NCBI GenBank assembly: GCA_000969725.1
Contig: JXSR01S047211.1
Strand: one strand, 5' to 3'
DNA length: 23,824 bases
From: Ophiothrix spiculata
Lineage: Eukaryota; Echinodermata; Ophiuroidea; Amphilepidida; Ophiotrichidae
The position numbers and the translations under genes were made by a program. The notes beneath the pieces were generated by a model, which saw only the letters and a program-made list of their open reading frames with translations, was not told the origin of the DNA and did no database searches. Below, piece by piece: positions 9,009 to 17,478 of this stretch. How positions within the stretch are numbered: the stretch's first letter is position 1; each line of letters opens with the position of its first letter.

Positions 9009-9690
9009 AAGGTGCGTTTACATTGCGAAGTATTGGGGGTAACGACAAGCAACGTAGACCTGCGAATTGCAGTTTTGAAATTTACGACGGTGTAATGAGA
9101 CTGAGAGTCTCCCATAACCAGGAGTCTGGGTCTAATTGAACTACACGGAATAAGTCAAAATCAATGATTTATTGATCGCACATGTACAAGTACGTTCTAC
9201 ACAATTGAATAGCACCTAGGATGCTCAGTCACACGAAGCTGTATTTCATGACACCGGTCCTCGTTAATTAGTTAAAGTCAGTTAACGTTGACACAAGTCT
9301 CTAACCTACGCAGATTGTCGTTACTATCGGTCGCTTTCAGTTACAAGTTTTACAATTTTTGGATGACAAAGAATAAGATTTGATGTCGTTGAGATTTCGT
9401 TGGCCACTGCAACCCACAGTTCTTTGACGTTTCCATGACCGTTTGTAGTCGTTTAGATGTCGTCACAATTTCGTTGGCAATCGTTGTCAACAACAGTGTG
9501 TTGCAGGGATGCGAGTAGGAATGATTGTACCACCCGCACAAACTTCATGTCACGTTACTGTTGCCGTGACCAGCCGATAGCATTCGTTCCTTTACGCCAG
9601 CCAAGGTCAGTATTTGCCGCCTCACTACGTTGCTTACAGTTGTTCGTCGACGAGAAGTCGTCACCCAACGTCAATCCAAACTCAATGCCT
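9009..9690. mobile_element. CG-rich degenerate inverted-repeat element
   Basis: The left end AAGGTGCGTTTACATTGCGA matches the left end of the element at about 14013 (AAGGTGGGTTTACACTGTGA). The right end contains TCGACGAGAAGTCGTCAC, the inverse of GTGACGACTCGTCGA seen at 14027-14041. AAGCAACGTAG occurs at both ends in opposite orientation. The interior is unusually rich in CGTTG, CGTCA and CGACG words compared with its AT-rich surroundings. It also contains GTTCCTTTACG, shared in inverse with 14100-14310. The 63- and 96-codon frames here are opposing reads of this repeat. Confidence 0.55.
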
Positions 9691-10039
9691 AATTTCATAA
9701 TTTTTGCGCGCTACGCGCGCATATTTTACGATTTTGTCATTTTATAGCAATTTGAACTTGAAAAAGGACTTTTTTCTGATTACGTCCAAGGATGTTATGA
9801 TCCCAATTTTGAAATCTTAATACCTGGATGACCTAATTTTTATTTATAATGTGTACCGAATGACCTCCCTTTACGGTGCGCAAAGTTGTACCGCATGAAC
9901 CCTACTTTTAGGAGGCACACCCATTAAAGGGGCCCGTGACTAAGATTTGTCCCTGGGCCCGTAATTTCTAACGGCGGCACTCACGGCAGTGCTTATTCCA
10001 AACTTAACATTTACATCTTTGTCTGCTTATGCTAAAAGA
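9691..10039. other. Gene-free; GCGCG hairpin
   Basis: No gene. A small near-palindrome, GCGCGCTACGCGCGC, lies at about 9705-9719 in otherwise AT-rich sequence. Nothing else is recognised. Confidence 0.45.
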
Positions 10040-10171
10040 CCCGTTTCATAAAGATTTGAATCAAGTGTACGTTTGATTTAATCAAATGTAAATTGGCGTA
10101 ATCAAACGTAAACACCACTTTACGCTTGATAAATCAAACGTAAGTTTGATTCGAATCTTCATGAAACGGGG
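10040..10171. mobile_element. Foldback element, CCCGTTTCAT ends
   Basis: CCCGTTTCATAAAGATTTGAA at the left is mirrored by CCCGTTTCATGAAGATTCGAA read from the right. Within the arms ACGTTTGATT and related words recur several times in both orientations. At 132 bp with arms of about 50 bp, it is almost entirely stem. It lies just beyond the 3' end of the minus-strand coiled-coil gene and could be in its 3' untranslated region. Confidence 0.8.
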
Positions 10172-10200
10172 CCCAGAAATAATTTCGGTATATTGTTGTG

Positions 10201-10222
10201 ATATATATATATATATATATAT
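10201..10222. repeat. (AT)n microsatellite
   Basis: Eleven consecutive AT dinucleotides, about 65 bp downstream of the stop codon of the minus-strand gene. Confidence 0.95.
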
Positions 10223-10285
10223 GTTTGGATAGTATTTTGACATTATGACATGCATTTATCAATGTTGTTCAATCAAACATGCTGA

Positions 10286-10614
10286 TTACATTGAAGGATG
10301 GGCTTGGTTAAGCTTCATCTCAACTTCAGCCAGTCTTTCTTCAAACTGTTCCTGCAACACCCTCATCTTTTCATCGGTTTTTGCAGATTCCCTACGAAGC
10401 TTTTCCTCCATTATTTGTTGGTTTTGCTTGAGTTCCTGTATTTGCTTTTCAGATTCCTTGTTCTTCTCTTCAGATTGCTTTATTTGCTCTTGCAGATCAT
10501 GGATTTGATTTTGGTACTGATCTTTATCTTTTTCATACTTCTTAATTTGTTCTTCATATTCTTGAATTTTCCTTCGGTTTGCTTTCACCTCATCTTCGAG
10601 CTTCGTTATTTGAT
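10286..10614 (-). CDS. Exon 3: C-terminal coiled coil
   Basis: This exon encodes residues 164-272 and the TAA stop. The acceptor is TTTTTGTGTCTATAAAG on the minus strand. The peptide is almost wholly Glu, Lys, Gln and Arg with hydrophobic residues (I, L, Y, M, V) at about heptad spacing, for example EEQIKKYEKDKDQ and later QEQFEERLAEVEMKL. It holds only two prolines and glycines in total, with one proline in the last three residues. A continuous parallel coiled coil of about 100 residues is therefore expected, probably for dimerisation or oligomerisation of the N-terminal helical domain. The protein ends at NQAHPSM with no further domain. Coiled coils share sequence bias without shared ancestry, so resemblance to myosin-like or TRIM-like proteins would not be informative. 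Plus-strand open frames of 87 and 118 codons at 10245-10654 are shadows of this exon. Confidence 0.75.
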
Positions 10615-10639
10615 CTTTATAGACACAAAAATAATTGAG

Positions 10640-10870
10640 GAATGGTCAAAATAAATGTTCAACAATAATCGTGTTATTGCTTAAATTGAGAGAATAATAA
10701 TTATTAATCAAATGCTATGATCATTTTTTATTTATTCTATTATTGATTTTTTTTTTTTTATTAATGAATTTTTTATTTATTTGTGTATTCATTTTTTTTT
10801 TTTTTTTATTAGTTAACCAGGATCATTAATGCGGTGTCCAAATTGCGCCACTACCCTGGATGATAACACA
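10640..10870. repeat. T/A-rich intronic tract with possible repeat end
   Basis: Long T runs at about 10747-10759 and 10791-10807, separated by ATTTATTTATT, sit before GTTAACCAGGATCATTAATG and GCGCCACTACCCTGG. The order resembles 7752-7850, hinting at a shared interspersed repeat with an AT-rich end. Confidence 0.35.
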
Positions 10871-11288
10871 GGTTATAGAAATTTTATTTCTTTGAGCATA
10901 GATAGGTTGTAACACACAATATGTGAATGCTATTCATATGCTAACCTTATTTTCTATTCAAATGCAAAATGAGAATCCATTCGGTTAGCGCATAGATTCT
11001 ACCTCATGGTTGGCGTTACCACAAACCTTAATGGACCAGATTTCATTAACTGCTATACAAAACTGAACCAGCTTATATTTCCACAACGTGTACTTTTTAA
11101 AATCAACATTGTTTCACATTTCAGCATCCAGAAATCGAGTTTGATTTTGTTATTTTTGAAGCCAATTTCGCTCTTCACGGCTTGCCAATTGATTTGTGTG
11201 ACACATTGATAAATGAAAAATACCTTTTGTGACTTCATTCAAAGAGAACGCAAACATTAAGAGACATCGAGTCTTGCATGTTTTCTTC

Positions 11289-12083
11289 TGGTTGCCTTGA
11301 CAACCATCGAAATGAACAAATTGTAAAACTTTCAATCATAATTCAAATTTGACATTTTATAAAACAAAAAGGAATTGAAACTTTGACTGCAATGTTTTAA
11401 AACCAGCACTCAAATCCAGCAAAACAATATAAAACAAAGACATTGAGAAATTGACTGCCAGCTTTTAAACCCCAGCACAAAAAGCCAGCAATTCAATTCC
11501 TTTGTTTAATATTGTCATGCTGGGTTTTAAACATATAGCAGTCCAATTTCAATTCTCGTGTGCTGGGTTTTAAAACCTTGCAGTCAACTTTTTTATTTCT
11601 ATGTTTTTATATTGTTCTGCTGGCTCTACGTGCTGGGTTTAAAACCTAGCACTTACATTTTCAATTTCCTTGTTTTATATTGCTCTGCTGGCTTTTCGTA
11701 TGACCATGGAAATAATAGAATAATTCTATTATTTCCATGGTGTGACTAGGTTTTAAAATCTAGCAGTCAACTTTTCAATTTTTTTTTTTTTTTTATTGTT
11801 TTGCTGGCTTTTTGTTCTAGGTTTTAAAAGGCAATGGTCAAGTTTTCAATTTCTGTGCTTTAATTTGTTCTGCTGGATCTTCATGCTGGTTTGGTTTTAA
11901 AACATAGCAGTCAATTTTTCAAATTCTTTTGGTCTATATTGCTTTTGCTGGCTCTTCGTGCTGAACTTTTAAACCAAACAGTCAGTTTTTCAATTTTCAT
12001 GTTTTATATTGTTCTGCTGGCTTTATAAAATGGCAAATATGAATTATGATTGAAAGTTTTACAATGGTTGTCATGGCAACCAA
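11289..12083. mobile_element. Foldback element built of ~70-bp repeat units
   Basis: The outer ends are a long inverted repeat: GGTTGCCTTGACAACCAT at the left and GGTTGCCATGACAACCAT read inwards from 12083, each continuing through GTAAAACTTTCAATCATAATTCA and CATTTTATAAA. Inside, a unit with the words TGCTGGCTTTTCGTGCTGGG, TTTTAAAACCTAGCAGTCAA and TTTTATATTGTTCTGC repeats head to tail from about 11512 to 12025 with a spacing of 68-75 bp. Units at about 11390-11510 run in the opposite direction. One unit contains a perfect palindrome (11703-11741). The structure fits a Foldback-like transposon whose arms are tandem repeats. It lies in intron 2 of the coiled-coil gene. No protein is encoded. Confidence 0.8.
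11703..11741. repeat. 39-bp perfect palindrome inside one repeat unit
   Basis: ACCATGGAAATAATAGAAT, a single central A, then the exact reverse complement ending ATTTCCATGGT. It occupies the spot where neighbouring units read TGCTGGG, and lengthens this unit from about 70 to about 115 bp, so it is an addition to the array. Confidence 0.95.
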
Positions 12084-12235
12084 CGTTTTCAAATTCTTTG
12101 TACAGTATTGTTTTGCTAGGTTTTTGTGCGATTTGAGACCTAGCTTGCAGTCAATGTTTTGATTTTGATTTCTTTGTTTTATATGGTTTTGCTGGGTGGT
12201 TTCAAAACATAGCCAAATTTTCTAGTCCTATATCC
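12084..12235 (+). repeat. Further degenerate units of the ~70-bp repeat
   Basis: Beyond the right inverted end, two more weak units can be read (TTTTGCTAGGTTTTTGTGCG with CTTGCAGTCAATG, and TTTTGCTGGGTGGTTTC with AAAACATAGCC). The array therefore extends past the foldback terminus, or a second element begins there. Confidence 0.6.
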
Positions 12236-12367
12236 TGCTTGGCATCCTTCCTTCTGATAATCTGATTTATTTTACAGCGAGGTAGAATTTACCTCCAGCT
12301 TAGCAACATAAAAAGTATCCACCAAATCACTGATGGAATAATGCAAGCAGTGGCGATACCAAGGGGA

Positions 12368-12417
12368 NNNNNNNNNNNNNNNNNNNNNNNNNNNNNNNNN
12401 NNNNNNNNNNNNNNNNN
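12368..12417. other. Assembly gap (50 N)
   Basis: Fifty undetermined bases in intron 2. The left border, GCAGTGGCGATACCAAGGGG, resembles the AGTGGTGTAGCCAG/G-run motif of the foldback element at 3531-4090. A homopolymeric G stretch or a repeat copy probably caused the break. The 50-base length may be a placeholder. Confidence 0.95.
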
Positions 12418-12727
12418 GGGCTTGAATCAGCCTTGTCCTCAATTTCCCCACAGTTTTAGTCGCTGAAGCAAATTTCACTTTTTTTTGATAATTTAAACGT
12501 AAAATTTCGAATAAGATGAAATAACATTTTAGCTGAAATTATCAAACTGTTTGTAACACGCACTGCAAGTAAATTCATAATTTTGAGGCTCACACCACTT
12601 CTGGAAATCTCATATAGAATTAGGAATGTTTTAATCTTGCCCACCATCTCATCCGAGTGCGCCCCGGACAGTTAGGTCTGCATGGTTACTGTTCCCACAT
12701 TCGACAAGATGCTTTCTTGAATCTTAC

Positions 12728-12781
12728 CTTCTTTCTTAGCCAAAGTTTCCTCATCTTCTTTTGGCTTCTGAAGCTGTTGTT
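12728..12781 (-). CDS. Exon 2: 54-nt charged linker exon
   Basis: This small exon encodes residues 146-163 plus the first base of codon 164; the frame contributed is QQLQKPKEDEETLAKKE. The acceptor on the minus strand is good, a long pyrimidine-rich tract ending in TTACACAATTACAG. The donor is close to consensus, GAAG|gtaaga. Because the exon is 18 codons and phase 1 on both sides, skipping it would preserve the frame, so it could be an alternative cassette. The peptide is rich in Lys, Glu and Gln, matching the coiled-coil style of exon 3 and suggesting the helix begins here, possibly broken at the proline. It is too short to call from coding potential alone; the splice sites and frame fit are the evidence. 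Confidence 0.62.
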
Positions 12782-12783
12782 CT

Positions 12784-13530
12784 GTAATTGTGTAAGGAAG
12801 GAGAAGCAGTGAGAAAGACAAAATCTTGAAAAGACATCATGGAATATTTTCTCTATCGCCATGTCTATATTTTTGAGCTGTCAGGACCTACACTTTTCCC
12901 CCATAAATTTGCAACTATTAGAACTGAAAATCCCTTAAAAATAAGGTAGACAACTTTATAAAACACATTTTGAGTAAATTTCTTTGAAAATGTGGGTCTC
13001 CAGTACTGCAGTAATCATGAAATGAGTATCTTGGGAGAAGATGAGGAGGCTTGAAAACAGGCCTGCTTGAAAAGGGGCGCGGCACATACCGGTGACCAAA
13101 CCTTCAATCATAAGCGACTCCCTGGATTTGAAGCACTTTAATAGGTAATTTAGGGCACCAATGTCATTAATTCAACCGTTCTTTCTTAGTTTGATACCCT
13201 ATCAGAGATTTAAAAGCCAAATTTGATACCCAATGCGAGACTTGCAGAGTACCAAGTCAATTTTGATACCATATTTTTGCAAGTCTCAAGACCTGTTTCA
13301 CCTTTTTGGTAACGCGGGTGGTTACCCAGTCAGAATAACCAGTTATACCCCACCCCTAAAAGATGTTTGCCCAGATCAGGTATATGCTGTAATTTTTGAT
13401 TTTTCAAAACATCCCCAGTACAAAGTGATTTCTTTTGAAACTAAAATAAGCCCAACACCCTATTTAGACCATTTTATGTCTTCCCGGTATCTCCCAAAAA
13501 ATGTGAACATTATTGCTTTATTCCAGTGCT
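12784..13530. other. Intron 1, part without recognised features
   Basis: No gene on the plus strand is credited. TTTGATACC occurs three times between 13188 and 13272 near CGAGACTTGC and CAAGTCTC words, an old repeat. The 105-codon plus frame at 13233-13550 runs from this into the direct repeat below and has no family resemblance. Confidence 0.45.
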
Positions 13531-13734
13531 ATAAGTATACTGAATATTAAACTTGGAGACTCTAATCTAAATGTGACAGGAACAGACGACTACTTAGGAA
13601 CTAACTCTCGGACAACTCTCTTTCCTGTTTGGTTGAGACTGTGATTGAGACATGTCACAAAGGACAATGAGAATATTTATCGTATTAGGATAACCCAGCT
13701 GACCCACCAATTTTGGTGGATCTAAATATAATAT
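13531..13734 (+). repeat. Direct repeat, copy 1 (~200 bp)
   Basis: It begins ATAAGTATACTGAATATTAA and ends GTGGATCTAAATATAATA. It matches 14370-14570 in the same orientation at roughly 85-90 percent by eye, with only small gaps. Shared landmarks include ATGTGACAGGAACAGACG, GGAACTAACTCTCGGACAAC and GGATAACCCAGCTGACCCAC. Confidence 0.85.
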
Positions 13735-14012
13735 AAGGTCATGTGCCTTAAGTTGGGTAATTGGTAACGCACAGGAAATGGGCAAAACCAGGAATTTCCA
13801 CTGAGTGTCTTAAACTTTAAAACTATTCATATCAGGATAGGACAAGTACATTTGGCTATATTTCTCTCCTTTCTTTAGGACGTCCCCTGTTAAACTAAAT
13901 GGGATCAGGACTGGAACAGTTCTGAAATAGGCCTGAAAATGTTTCAATGCAAATCGCCCTTTTCTTTATCAAAAAGTCATTTTACAAAAAGAGCACAATT
14001 GGTCATTCTAAA

Positions 14013-14360
14013 GGTGGGTTTACACTGTGACGACTCGTCGATGAAAGGTAACGGACTTGAAAATCAAATCAAGATTTGCTGACAGACAAGACGACAAGTG
14101 CCCGGCTAGCTAGTAGCGACCTTGCCTGACGTAAAGGAACGAAGGTTGAGTGAAGACGGGTCACCGAGGGTTGAAGTGGTCAAACAAAATCTATAATTTC
14201 ACAAAATTAAAAAAAAGTTCAGATTTCGTAGGTCACCGTCGCAATCCTCCGTTCAGGAGACATTTTGACCCGGGTGTCGTAAGCCTTTGTTCCTTTATGT
14301 CAGCTCTGCAGGTTGCTACCAGCCGTCACTTGTCATTGAGGTGTCGCTGAAGGTCATTAC
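14013..14360. mobile_element. CG-rich inverted-repeat element, second copy
   Basis: The left end AAGGTGGGTTTACACTGTGA resembles the left end at 9009. Inner segments 14085-14141 and 14287-14340 are inverted relatives of one another, sharing ACAAGTG, CCGGC/GCCG, GCGACCT/AGGTTGC and GACGTAAAGGAAC/GTTCCTTTATGTC. The element is CG-rich against an AT-rich background and non-coding. Its right terminus is not clear. Confidence 0.55.
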
Positions 14361-14369
14361 CATGATCCG

Positions 14370-14570
14370 ATAAGTATACTGAATATTAAACTTGGAGACT
14401 CGAAACAAAATGTGACAGGAACAGACGCCTACATTAGGAACTAACTCTCGGACAACTCTAGCTGTTTGATTGAGACTGTTGTTGAGACATGTTACAAAGG
14501 ACAACAAGAATCTTTATTGTATTAGGATAACCCAGCTGACCCACCAATTTCAGTGGATCTAAATATAATA
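14370..14570 (+). repeat. Direct repeat, copy 2 (~200 bp)
   Basis: Second copy of the 13531-13734 segment. It starts directly after the right edge of the CG-rich element at about 14013-14360. The two copies lie 839 bp apart, start to start, with 635 bp between them. A segmental duplication or the terminal repeats of a degraded small element would both fit; the ends do not show the TG...CA of typical LTRs. Confidence 0.85.
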
Positions 14571-14756
14571 GGTACATCCTTCCTTCCAAATTTCTCACCC
14601 CATAACCGTTCCCTCCATGGACGCCTTTATATTAAACTAAAAGATAAAAACATATAACTACATATTGAGAACAAATCAATATAGAGAAATTGATGTGTAA
14701 ATACAAACACAGTTGACTCAAAAGGTTTTAGTTTAGAAACATGATTTGGGGAGGGT

Positions 14757-14790
14757 TTCTTACGGTGACGACTTGTCGACAGAAGGTTTT
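14757..14790. mobile_element. Fragment of the CG-rich element family
   Basis: ACGGTGACGACTTGTCGACA followed by GAAGG matches the sub-terminal GTGACGACTCGTCGA...GAAAGG of the 14013 element and the inverse right end of the 9009 element. Only this end is visible. Confidence 0.45.
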
Positions 14791-14856
14791 TTTGAGTTTT
14801 GTGATCAAAATGACGTAAGTGTAGCAAATACTTAGTTTAGGAGAGAGGACAAGAGG

Positions 14857-14900
14857 AAAGTGACATTTAGCTGGGGGGGGGGGGGCCTAAACGTCACTTT
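14857..14900. repeat. Hairpin with a G-run loop
   Basis: AAAGTGACATTTAG and its near-exact inverse CTAAACGTCACTTT flank a run of thirteen G. It lies just upstream of the retrotransposon's visible 5' end. Confidence 0.75.
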
Positions 14901-14909
14901 CTAAAGAAT

Positions 14910-14939
14910 GTTAAGGTGATTCTAGTTAAGGTGATTCTA
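14910..14939 (+). repeat. 15-bp tandem duplication at the retroelement 5' border
   Basis: GTTAAGGTGATTCTA occurs twice without a break, about 10 bp before the first recognisable retrotransposon codon. It may mark a truncated integration junction. Confidence 0.8.
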
Positions 14940-16438
14940 GGGGAATTGCAACACAGGTTGGTGATTGCAGATGTGGACAAGAGGAAGGTGAAAAAGGTGG
15001 TGAGGAAGGTTGTGTTGTGACAGAGAGGAGGAGAGTATGGAAGCATGGAAGCTGAAAGAAGAAGAGACAAGAAGGAAATTTGAGACGAGGGTTGGGGAGC
15101 TTGTGGGGACTGATGTGGCTGACTCATGGGGTTGGTTTAAGGAGGGGGTGTTGCAGGCATGTGATGAAGTATGTGGGGAAAAGAAAAGAAGGAGAAACAA
15201 GAAAAATATGGGATGGTGGAATGAGGAGGTGAAGGAGGCGGTAGGAAGAAAAAAGGAGGCATACAAGGATATGAGGAGGAATGCTACGGAAGAGAATAAG
15301 GTGAGGTATAAGAGGCTGAAGAAGCGGGCAAAGAAAGTGGTTGCGGGGGCTATGAGGAAGGAGGCTGAGAAGGGGCTGAGCGAATTGAGTGTTCAAACAA
15401 GGTGTATAAGATTGTGAAGGTAATGAAAAAGGAAGGAAAGGATGTCGAAGGGGGAAGATGTATGAGGGGTAGTGATGGAAAGTTGAATTTTGGTGAAAGA
15501 GATAAAGGTAGAGTCTGGAAAGAGCATATGGAGAGGATTATGAATGAGGAGAATGAATGGGATCGGAAGGTGGAGGCTGATGTGGTGGAAGGGCCAGTTG
15601 ATAGGGTCAATAGAGAAGAGGTGGTGAAGGCAATTAGCAAGATGAAAACAGGAAAGGCTGCAGGACTAAGGGGTGAGCGCTGAGATGATCATTTCAAGTG
15701 GGGAGATATGAATTGGTGTGATGACAGAGTTGTATCAGAGGGTTTTAAATGGAGGGGGGATGCCAGAGGAGTGGGCGGTGAGCATGGTGGTTCCCAATTT
15801 TAAAGGAAAAGGGGATGCAATGAGCTGTAGTGCATATAGGGGAGTGAAGCTGTTGGAGCATGCAATGAAAATTGTGGAGAGGGTCCTAGAGGATAGAAAT
15901 CGGTGGATGTGGATGAGATGCACTTTGGGTTTATGCCAGAGAAGGGAACGATAGATGCAGTGTTTATTTTGAGGAGGTTGAAAGAGGAATTTCGAGCTAA
16001 AGGGTGGAAGTTGTACATGTGTTTTGTGGATTTGGAGAAGGCATTTGATAGAGTTCCGAGGAAGTTGACTGAGTGGGCAATGAGGTAGAGAGGTATACCA
16101 GAAATTTTCATTAGAGCAGTAATGAGTTTGTATGAAGGAGCAAAGACAAGAGTTAGAGTGGGGTCTGGTTTGTCGGAGGAGTTCGAGGTGAAGGTTGGGC
16201 TGCATCAAGGTTCTGTACTGTCGCCGCTGATATATGCAATTGTAATTGATGTGATCACGGAGAGTGCTGAAGGAGGTTTGATGTATGAGATGCTGTATGC
16301 TGATGACTTCGTCTTAATGAGTGATACAATGGAGGGATTGAGAGAGAAGTTCTGGATATGGGAGAAGGCCTTTGAGAGTTCAGGTCTGAAGGTAAATATG
16401 GGGAAGTACTGGTGAGCGGGACGGAAGGAGTGGTGTCA

Positions 16439-16590
16439 ATGAGCAAAATAGATCCATGCGGCATATGTGGAAAGAGGGTGAAGGCAAACTCTGTGTGGTG
16501 TGAGAAATGTAGGAAATGGATCCATGGGAGATGTACAAAGATGAAGAAAGTTTGAGAGGGGATTTTGTATGTGGACGATGCAAGAAAGGA
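16439..16590 (+). other. PHD-like zinc-finger motif within the retroelement
   Basis: The residues read DPCGICGKRVKANSVWCEKC, then RKWIHGRC, and after a frame break DFVCGRC. The spacing is C-x2-C-x10-C-x2-C-x4-H-x2-C...C-x2-C, the PHD finger pattern. It sits between the reverse transcriptase motifs and the C-terminal domain. The break near 16550 separates the last cysteine pair from the rest. Confidence 0.75.
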
Positions 16591-17200
16591 GATGGAGGGT
16601 CAGGGGAAGAGGTGGAAAAGTTGTGCGATGAGGTGGAAACGGTGAAGGAGTTCATGTACCTGGGGGATAAAGTTAGCGGGGGCGGAGGATGCGAGGCTGC
16701 AGTGACAGCCAGAGTGATGTATGGGTGGGTGAAGTTTAGGGAATGTGGAGAGATTTCCTTTGAAGATTAAAGGGGAGGTGTATAAGAGCTGTGTAAGATC
16801 AGTGATGTTGTACGGCAGCGAGATGTGGTGTCAGGGCAAAAATGAGATGGGAATTTTGAGGACGGAGAGAGCGATGATGAGATCGATGTGTGGTGTGAAG
16901 TTGAGGGATAAGAAGAAGAATGAGGACTTGATGCAGATGTTGGAAGAAGCATTGGACAGTTTGGTGAAGGCAAATAGTGTGCGTTGGTATGGGCATGTGC
17001 TGAGGAAGGATGAAGGGCATATGCTTAGAAGGGCCCTTGATTTCGTGGTGGGTGGTTCGAGCAGGAGAGGGCACCCAAGATTGAAGACTTGGATGCAGGT
17101 AGAGGAAGAGATTAAAAGTGTTGGGTTGGGGAAGGAGGACACATTGAATCAGGTGAGGTGGAGGGAGGGAGTGAAGACGGTTGCCGCGAGTGTGAGGTGA

Positions 17201-17235
17201 ATCCGGCCACCCCTGTGACGGGGATAAAACCGGAT
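17201..17235 (+). other. Retroelement 3' UTR hairpin
   Basis: Starting one base after the stop codon, ATCCGG pairs with CCGGAT (17230-17235), and inside it CCCC pairs with GGGG around a TGTGAC loop. Non-LTR retrotransposons often use a 3' stem-loop as the site recognised by their reverse transcriptase, so that role is plausible. Confidence 0.6.
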
Positions 17236-17250
17236 TTAAAATATATTGGC

Positions 17251-17291
17251 TTACTACTACTACTACTACTTTTACTACTACTACTACTACA
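17251..17291 (+). repeat. (TAC)n tail of the retroelement
   Basis: About a dozen TAC/ACT triplets interrupted once by TTT. Short tandem repeats at the 3' end in place of poly(A) are typical of RTE-clade elements, and this position right after the 3' UTR fits. Confidence 0.85.
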
Positions 17292-17409
17292 TTCCAACGT
17301 CACATTATGTGATACATGATGTATACTATAACAAAAGCCTCTTTTCTTATGTGTTAAGCAGGACCTATTGAAAATCAATTTTGATTATGGGTATCCTGAT
17401 TAAATCAAT

Positions 17410-17478
17410 TTTGTAGAATAAATAAATAAATAGTAAATAAATAAACAAACAATAATACAAGCAAGCAAGCAAGCGAAC
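17410..17478. repeat. AAAT/AAAC/AAGC tetranucleotide tracts beside exon 1
   Basis: On the plus strand AAAT units (17416-17446) grade into AAAC and then four AAGC units (17460-17474). The last lies only a few bases from the exon 1 donor at 17481-17482, so length changes here would be close to the splice site. Confidence 0.85.

Larger units (their letters stand above)
14949..17291 (+). pseudogene. 5'-truncated, multiply frameshifted non-LTR retrotransposon (RTE-like)
   Basis: The plus strand carries the 3' two thirds of a non-LTR retrotransposon. At 14949 only the last endonuclease residues remain (QHRLVIADV). A basic linker follows (about 15010-15415). Reverse transcriptase signatures come next: FVDLEKAFDRVPRK (motif A, about 16020-16061), HQGSVLSPL (motif B', about 16203) and YADD (motif C, 16296-16307). 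A Cys4-His-Cys3 PHD-like motif lies at about 16439-16590. The C-terminal region with RWYGHVLRKDE ends at TGA 17198-17200. The frame is broken near 15003, 15395, 15668, 15895, 16408, 16550 and 16750. In-frame stops occur at 15709-15711 and 16086-16088, so it is inactive. It lies antisense in intron 1 of the coiled-coil gene. The plus strand is strikingly G-rich and C-poor. RTE-clade assignment rests on the C-terminal domain and tandem-repeat tail and is tentative. Confidence 0.9.

Noticed and set aside
10245..10654. Plus-strand open frames of 87 and 118 codons, Leu/Phe/Ser-rich and membrane-like
   Set aside because: Antisense of the coiled-coil exon. Glu/Lys codons read backwards give Phe/Leu/Ser, a known artefact.
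11558..11749. 63-codon open frame with repeating CWVLKP-like words
   Set aside because: A translation of the tandem repeat units, interrupted by the palindrome; no start context or conservation across units.
11340..12235. CRISPR-like array of repeats
   Set aside because: The DNA is eukaryotic, units are about 70 bp without constant repeat and unique spacer alternation, and some units are inverted.
13233..13550. 105-codon plus-strand open frame
   Set aside because: Composed of TTTGATACC repeats and the start of the 200-bp direct repeat; no homology recognised.
13531..14570. LTR retrotransposon bounded by 200-bp LTRs
   Set aside because: The repeats do not begin TG and end CA, no primer-binding site or polypurine tract is visible, and the interior is another repeat.
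14894..16208. Several minus-strand open frames of 90-157 codons opposite the retrotransposon
   Set aside because: Ser/Pro/Leu-rich shadows produced by the G-rich, C-poor coding strand. The plus-strand frames carry real reverse transcriptase motifs.
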